This document shows positions 59,712 to 64,000 of a stretch of 64,000 nucleotides of DNA, piece by piece (position 1 is the stretch's first letter; each line of letters opens with the position of its first letter). The notes below the pieces were generated by a model, which saw only the letters and a list, made by a program, of their open reading frames with translations, was not told the origin of the DNA and did no database searches. The stretch is from Verrucomicrobiota bacterium (GTDB lineage Bacteria > Verrucomicrobiota > Verrucomicrobiia > Opitutales > Opitutaceae). The stretch lies in assembly GCA_023432225.1 (NCBI GenBank), contig JAEYUW010000043.1, positions 124,001 through 188,000 on the forward strand, written 5' to 3'. A program made the position numbers and the translations under genes.

Positions 59712-61514
59712 ATGTCGAAGGGTTTCGCCTCCAACGTTCGCATGACGCTCCTCGCCGTGGGCGTGCTCGGCCTGTTCACGGCCGTGGGCGTCCGCCTGGT
59801 GTTCCTGCACGTGCTGGATCGCGACGAGCTTTTGCGCTTCGTGGAGAAGGCCCGCCGCCAGATCGTCGTCGAGCACGCGCGCCGCGGTGCGATTCTCGAT
59901 ACCAAGGGCAACGTCCTCGCCACCTCGCGCTCCTACATCGTCCTCGGCGTCGACCCCGAGATGCTCAAGGACACCGACAGCTCCAAGTGGGCCGACCTCG
60001 CGCGCTTGCTCGGTGTCAACTACCTCGAACTCGACAAGACGCTCCGCAAGTCGATCGCCGCCTCCCAACTCGCGCTCGCCTCGACCGACCAGACCGCGAA
60101 GGAGAAGCGCATCCGCTACGTGAAGCTCGCCGACGAAGTCGACGAGGCCGTCTACGACAAGATCATGGCGCTGCGCATCCGCGGCATCTACGGCTCGCGC
60201 GGCTACAAGCGCGTCTATCCGGGCAACCAGCTCGCCGCGCACGTCCTCGGCTACATTAATAAAGAGAACACGCCCGTCACCGGCGCCGAGAAGCACCTCG
60301 ACCTTTACCTCAAAGGCCAGGACGGCTGGATCGAATCCGAGAAAGACGGCGCGCGCCGCGAGATGGCGCAGTTCCGCACGCGCGAAGTCGACCCGCAGGA
60401 CGGCCACGATGTCGTCCTCACGATCGATTCGGTCATCCAGAACATCATCGAGCGCGAACTCGATGCCATCGCGGCGAAATACAATCCGAAGTTCGCCACC
60501 ATCATCGTCAGCGATCCGCAGACCGGCGCGATCCTCGGCATGGCCAACTGGCCGAGCTACAACCTCAACGAGTTCTTCAAGGCCCCGCTCGACGTTCAGC
60601 GCAACAACGCTGTCACCGACATCATCGAACCCGGCTCCACCTTCAAGATCGTCGCCGCCGGCGGCGGCCTCAACGACGGCACGGTGACGCCGGCCACCGC
60701 CTTCGATTGCGAGAACCCGACCGTTTTCATCGGCGGCAAGGAGCGCAAGCTGCCGAAGGAAGACCACTTCATGGGCACGCTCTCGGTGCGCGAGATCGTC
60801 AGCCACTCCAGCAACCGCGGCGCCGCCCACATCGCGATGGCGATGGGCGCCCAGCGCTTCTACGAATACGCGAAACTCTACGGCTTCGGCGAGGCGACCA
60901 AGTTCGGCCTCGGCGGCGAAGTGCGCGGCATCCTCGAACCTCCCGCGAAATGGGACGGCCTCACCCTCACGCGCATGCCCATGGGCCACGCCGTCGCTGC
61001 CACGCCGCTGCAAGTGCACATGGCGATGAGCGTCGTCGCCAACGGCGGCACGCTGCTCCGTCCGCAAATCATCAAGGAAATCCGCGACACCGAAGGGCAC
61101 GTCGTGCGTTCGTTCGCGCCGGAAAAGCGTCAACAGGTCCTCAAGCCCAGCACCGCCGCCACACTCGCGCAGATGCTGCACGGCACCGTGGTTGAGGGCA
61201 CCGCGAAGGGCTTCGACATCGAAGGCTTCGAAATCGCGGGCAAGACCGGCACGACCCAGAAGATCATCGACGGCAAATATTCCACCACGCGTCACGTCGC
61301 GTCCTTCGTCGGGTTCTTCCCGGCGAGCCGCCCGGAAGTCGTGCTCTCCGTTATCGTCGACGACGCAAAGGTCCCGGGCGGCTTCGCCTACGGCCGCGCC
61401 GTCTCCGCCCCCGCGTTCAAAAACGTCGCGGAACAACTCATCCAATACCTTGACATCAAGCCTGTGCGCGCGCCGTCGCGCATCGCACTGGCGATGACCG
61501 GAGCCGCCCAATGA
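59712..61514 (+). CDS. ftsI: Peptidoglycan D,D-transpeptidase (division PBP)
   Basis: The protein has 600 residues. A membrane helix (about 10-30) precedes the dimerisation domain (ARRGAILDTKGNVLATSRSY). The transpeptidase has the nucleophile in STFK (Ser309-Lys312), SSN (366-368) and KTGT (from Lys511). It cross-links septal peptidoglycan in the periplasm. It starts 1 bp after ftsL, and murE overlaps its stop by 4 bp. No PASTA domains follow. Confidence 0.95.
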   Translation: MSKGFASNVRMTLLAVGVLGLFTAVGVRLVFLHVLDRDELLRFVEKARRQIVVEHARRGAILDTKGNVLATSRSYIVLGVDPEMLKDTDSSKWADLARLLGVNYLELDKTLRKSIAASQLALASTDQTAKEKRIRYVKLADEVDEAVYDKIMALRIRGIYGSRGYKRVYPGNQLAAHVLGYINKENTPVTGAEKHLDLYLKGQDGWIESEKDGARREMAQFRTREVDPQDGHDVVLTIDSVIQNIIERELDAIAAKYNPKFATIIVSDPQTGAILGMANWPSYNLNEFFKAPLDVQRNNAVTDIIEPGSTFKIVAAGGGLNDGTVTPATAFDCENPTVFIGGKERKLPKEDHFMGTLSVREIVSHSSNRGAAHIAMAMGAQRFYEYAKLYGFGEATKFGLGGEVRGILEPPAKWDGLTLTRMPMGHAVAATPLQVHMAMSVVANGGTLLRPQIIKEIRDTEGHVVRSFAPEKRQQVLKPSTAATLAQMLHGTVVEGTAKGFDIEGFEIAGKTGTTQKIIDGKYSTTRHVASFVGFFPASRPEVVLSVIVDDAKVPGGFAYGRAVSAPAFKNVAEQLIQYLDIKPVRAPSRIALAMTGAAQ

Positions 61515-63103
61515 TCGGCTATCTCACGCCCAACTATCCGCTCGTCGCGGCCTTCCGCTCGCTGCCGGCCACCCGCCGCCGCCCGGTCGACCGCGTGTCC
61601 CAACAAATCTTCAAGATGGCCCCGAAGCTCTCCGACTTCCTCAACGACGATGAAATCGTCGCGAGCAAGGGCGATCTCGATCGCCCGATTTCCGGCCTCG
61701 CCATGGACAGCCGCCGCGTGATGCACGGCAATCTGTTCTTCGCGATTCCCGGTCGGCGTGCGGATGGCAATCTCTTCATCGACGAAGCCATCGCGCGCGG
61801 TGCCGTCGCGATCATTGCCGAGAAAATTCCGTCGGTCACCTCGCAGCGCGTCACCTACGTGCAGGTTGCGGACGCCCGCCGCGTGCTCGCGCGCGTGTCG
61901 CAGCGTTTCTTCAAGTTTCCGGATCGCTCGCTCGACCTCGTCGGCATCACCGGCACCAACGGCAAGACCACGGTTGCCGCGCTCGCGAAGCATTTGCTCT
62001 CCACGGATCACCAGCGCGTCGGCCTGATCGGCACGGTCAACTACGACCTCGGCGCGCGCGTCGTGCCGTCTTATCGCACCACGCCCGAGGCGCTCGACCT
62101 CTTCGGCATGCTCGCGCAGATGCGTGACGCCGGTTGCCGCCAGGCGGTGATGGAAGTCAGCTCGCACGGCATCGACCAGCATCGCGTGCTCGGCATGCAG
62201 TTCGGCGTCGCGGTGTTCACCAACCTAACGCAGGACCACCTCGATTATCACGGTTCGCTCGACGCCTACTTCGCGGTGAAAGCGCGCCTCTTCCGCGGCG
62301 AAACCGCGCCGGCTCCACGCGCAGTGGCGATCAACCTCGACGATCCGCACGGTCGCCGCCTCGCCGCCGAAGTGCCCGCCGGCATGAAGCTCGTCACCTT
62401 CGGCGAAACGCCGGACGCGATGATCCGCGCCGAGAACGTCCGCCTCTCGTTCAAGAGCGCGGCGCTGACGCTCGTCTGGCCGGAAGGTCGCGTGGAAATC
62501 GAGAGCCCGCTCATCGGCCGCTACAACGTTTCGAACCTGCTCGCCGCGTTCGCTGCGTGCTACGCGCTCGGCCGCGATCCGCAGATCATTGCCACGCGGC
62601 TCAAGAGCTTCGCCGGCGTCTCCGGCCGCATGGAGCGCATCGATGTCGGCCAGCCGTTCAACGTGCTCGTCGATTACGCGCACACCGACGATGCGCTGCG
62701 CAACGCGCTCGGCATGCTCAAGGCCATCACGCCCGGCCGCCTGTTTGTCGTCTTCGGTTGCGGCGGCAACCGCGACCGCTCCAAGCGCGCGCTCATGACC
62801 GCCGCCGTGCAGGAATTCGCCGACGGCGCGTGGGCCACCGCGGACAACCCGCGCAACGAACCGCTGCTGCAGATTTTCTCCGACATGAAGCCGGGCGTCG
62901 CCGACGCTGCGAAGATCACCTTCGTCGAGGACCGCCGCCGCGCCATCAGCCTTGCGCTCGACGCCGCGCGCGAAGGCGACTGCCTCCTCATCGCCGGCAA
63001 GGGCCACGAGACCTTCCAGGAACTTGCGGACACCGTCGTCCCGTTCGACGACCGCCAGGTCGTCCGCGAACTCATCGGCATCAAGCAGCTCAAGTCGCTT
63101 TGA
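61511..63103 (+). CDS. murE: UDP-MurNAc-L-Ala-D-Glu:meso-diaminopimelate ligase
   Basis: The protein has 530 residues. The ATP loop is GITGTNGKTT, followed by YRTTPEALDLF, the MEVSSHGIDQHRV segment with the substrate-binding Ser-His, and TNLTQDHLDYHG. The amino-acid-specificity motif DNPR (ATADNPRNEP) points to meso-diaminopimelate addition. The start overlaps the ftsI stop; an internal ATG at 61616 would give a length nearer the usual 495 and cannot be excluded. Confidence 0.94.
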   Translation: MIGYLTPNYPLVAAFRSLPATRRRPVDRVSQQIFKMAPKLSDFLNDDEIVASKGDLDRPISGLAMDSRRVMHGNLFFAIPGRRADGNLFIDEAIARGAVAIIAEKIPSVTSQRVTYVQVADARRVLARVSQRFFKFPDRSLDLVGITGTNGKTTVAALAKHLLSTDHQRVGLIGTVNYDLGARVVPSYRTTPEALDLFGMLAQMRDAGCRQAVMEVSSHGIDQHRVLGMQFGVAVFTNLTQDHLDYHGSLDAYFAVKARLFRGETAPAPRAVAINLDDPHGRRLAAEVPAGMKLVTFGETPDAMIRAENVRLSFKSAALTLVWPEGRVEIESPLIGRYNVSNLLAAFAACYALGRDPQIIATRLKSFAGVSGRMERIDVGQPFNVLVDYAHTDDALRNALGMLKAITPGRLFVVFGCGGNRDRSKRALMTAAVQEFADGAWATADNPRNEPLLQIFSDMKPGVADAAKITFVEDRRRAISLALDAAREGDCLLIAGKGHETFQELADTVVPFDDRQVVRELIGIKQLKSL

Positions 63104-63108
63104 TTGCA

Positions 63109-63282
63109 GTGACGCCCGCCACCAACAACTCCCCGCGCCCGGAGGGTAAACCCACCGCTGCTGACACGAAGTCGGCGGCGACCTGGGTGCGCGCCAAGCG
63201 CGCTCCCCGGCGCAAGCGCGTCGACGGCGCCAACGCGCTTCAGCTCGGCGCCATCAACCTCGCGAGCAACCGCCATGCGTGA
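63109..63282 (+). CDS. Putative 57-residue small protein between murE and murF
   Basis: A frame from GTG 63109 (or TTG 63100, overlapping the murE stop) runs to TGA 63280-63282 and overlaps the murF ATG by 8 bp. The product is hydrophilic: a Thr/Asn/Pro-rich start, a basic centre (WVRAKRAPRRKRVDGANAL) and the end INLASNRHA. It fills the whole 171-bp murE-murF gap, so translation may be coupled. No family is recognised. Confidence 0.45.
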   Translation: MTPATNNSPRPEGKPTAADTKSAATWVRAKRAPRRKRVDGANALQLGAINLASNRHA

Positions 63283-64000
63283 GTTCGTCGCTCAGTCGCT
63301 CGCGTTGTGGACCGGTGGTCGTTGGACAACGATGCCGGTCTCGTCGCTTTCGGGCTTCAATCAAGACACCCGCGCTCTGACTGCGGGCCAGGTTTTTGTC
63401 GCGCTCAAGACCGACAAGCGCGACGGCCATGACTTTCTCGCCGACGCCGCCGCGAAAGGCGCCGTCGCCGCGCTCGTCGCGCGCGAGGTGCCCGGCGCGC
63501 CGCTGCCGCAGCTCGTCGTGGTGGATCCGTTGCGCGCCTTTCAAACGATCGCGGCGGAATACCGCCGCGCGTTCCCCGGCCGCGTCATCGGCATCACGGG
63601 CAGTGCAGGCAAGACGTCGACCAAGGATCTGGTGGCCACGCTGCTGGAAGTAGGGCCGGTCTTCGACCGGCCCAGTTCGACTCGCGAATCGTCTGATTTG
63701 TCCGCTTCGACCGCTCAACCGGGCCGGTCACAGACCGGCCCTACTCACGCTGCGCACGTTCTCTCCCGCGTCCTCGCCACGCAGGGCAATCTCAACAATT
63801 TCATCGGTGTTCCACTCACGCTGACACAGCTCGACTCTGCGCTGCACCACACGGCGGTGATCGAGGCCGGCATCAACATGCCGGGTGAGATGCGCGATCT
63901 AGCGGGAATGATTCAGCCCGATCACGCGATCGTGACGATGGTCGGTCCGGCGCACTTGGAACAGCTCGGGTCGCTCGAAGGCGTCGCGGCGGAGAAGGCG
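63275..64000 (+). CDS. murF: UDP-MurNAc-tripeptide:D-Ala-D-Ala ligase, 5' part (continues past window)
   Basis: The first 242 codons are visible and open to the window end. The N-domain has DTRALTAGQVFVALKTDKRDGHDF and the ATP loop is GITGSAGKTSTKD. The conserved ATQGNLNNFIGVPLTL and the EAGINMPGEM segment follow. Between ATLLE and HVLSRVLATQGN lies an extra stretch of about 30 residues (codons at about 63650-63748), encoded by a complete REP pair. It keeps the reading frame, so the enzyme should still be made. MurF adds D-Ala-D-Ala to the peptidoglycan precursor. Confidence 0.93.
   Translation, partial: MREFVAQSLALWTGGRWTTMPVSSLSGFNQDTRALTAGQVFVALKTDKRDGHDFLADAAAKGAVAALVAREVPGAPLPQLVVVDPLRAFQTIAAEYRRAFPGRVIGITGSAGKTSTKDLVATLLEVGPVFDRPSSTRESSDLSASTAQPGRSQTGPTHAAHVLSRVLATQGNLNNFIGVPLTLTQLDSALHHTAVIEAGINMPGEMRDLAGMIQPDHAIVTMVGPAHLEQLGSLEGVAAEKA
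63650..63744. repeat. REPIN inside murF (GGCCGGTC stems)
   Basis: GTAGGGCCGGTC with GACCGGCCC (63650-63673) is paired with GGGCCGGTCACAGACCGGCC plus CTAC (63721-63744). The stems are the same as those of the intergenic pair at 15662-15754. It contains no stop codon in the murF frame. Confidence 0.92.

Noticed and set aside
1..64000. CRISPR arrays, prophage, IS transposases, integrases, att sites
   Set aside because: No regular repeat-spacer array, phage structural gene, transposase or integrase was found; the repeats are palindromes without regular spacers.

Overview
The window is 64 kb of GC-rich DNA from a Gram-negative bacterium. It most likely belongs to the Verrucomicrobiota, close to the Opitutaceae; this is inferred from gene content, not from a phylogeny. 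The indicators are a fused lpxC-fabZ gene followed by lpxA, a KDO transferase, an exosortase, a bacterial deoxyhypusine-synthase-like gene, a division/cell-wall (dcw) cluster (mraZ-rsmH-ftsL-ftsI-murE-murF), and an unusually dense set of short palindromic repeats. No phage, plasmid, integrase, IS transposase, rRNA operon or CRISPR array was seen. The only tRNA found is tRNA-His(GTG).

Region by region. 0-6 kb: end of an exosortase, a secreted M16 peptidase, a deoxyhypusine-synthase-like protein and WaaA. 6.3-25 kb is dominated by phosphate biology. A minus-strand operon encodes a GT4 glycosyltransferase, a PlcP-like metallophosphoesterase and an MGDG-synthase-like glycosyltransferase, which looks like a set for swapping phospholipid for glycolipid. 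Then come ppk1 with an ApaH/PrpA-like phosphatase, a SNF2 helicase, porin-pstS, pstC-pstA-pstB, phoU, and a Pit transporter with its DUF47 partner. Pho-box-like 11-bp repeats lie upstream of the glycosyltransferase operon, the porin and pstC. 25-36 kb: an EEP-family hydrolase, trpA, a GGDEF response regulator, a lipid kinase, miaA, a TPR protein, tryptophanase, a TolC-like protein and a PpiD-like chaperone. 36-50 kb: a NarL-type two-component system, a YihY/BrkB protein, a GYF-domain membrane protein, argS, a divergent thymidine-phosphorylase homologue, an RlmI-like methyltransferase, three tandem small TonB_C proteins, a GH13 amylase, a beta-carbonic anhydrase and a VOC protein. 50-57 kb: efp, lpxC-fabZ, lpxA, a DUF971 protein, NDH-2 and a Y-family polymerase. 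57.7-64 kb: the dcw cluster, preceded by an MraZ-type operator and cut by the window end inside murF.

The main unusual signals are as follows. (1) The window holds about 18 REP-like palindromes or inverted pairs (REPINs) with a GTAG or GTGG foot and many different stem sequences. They often abut stop codons, and one complete pair lies in frame inside the essential gene murF. (2) The PlcP/glycosyltransferase operon carries Pho-box-like repeats. (3) The thymidine phosphorylase homologue keeps its base-binding residues but has lost most phosphate ligands. (4) A deoxyhypusine synthase homologue with its catalytic lysine coexists with an EF-P whose tip residue is Asn, not Lys. (5) PstC carries a coiled-coil-like periplasmic insert of more than 200 residues. 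(6) Two small ORFs overlap the starts of rsmH and murF. All domain calls come from reading the translations; no database search was run.
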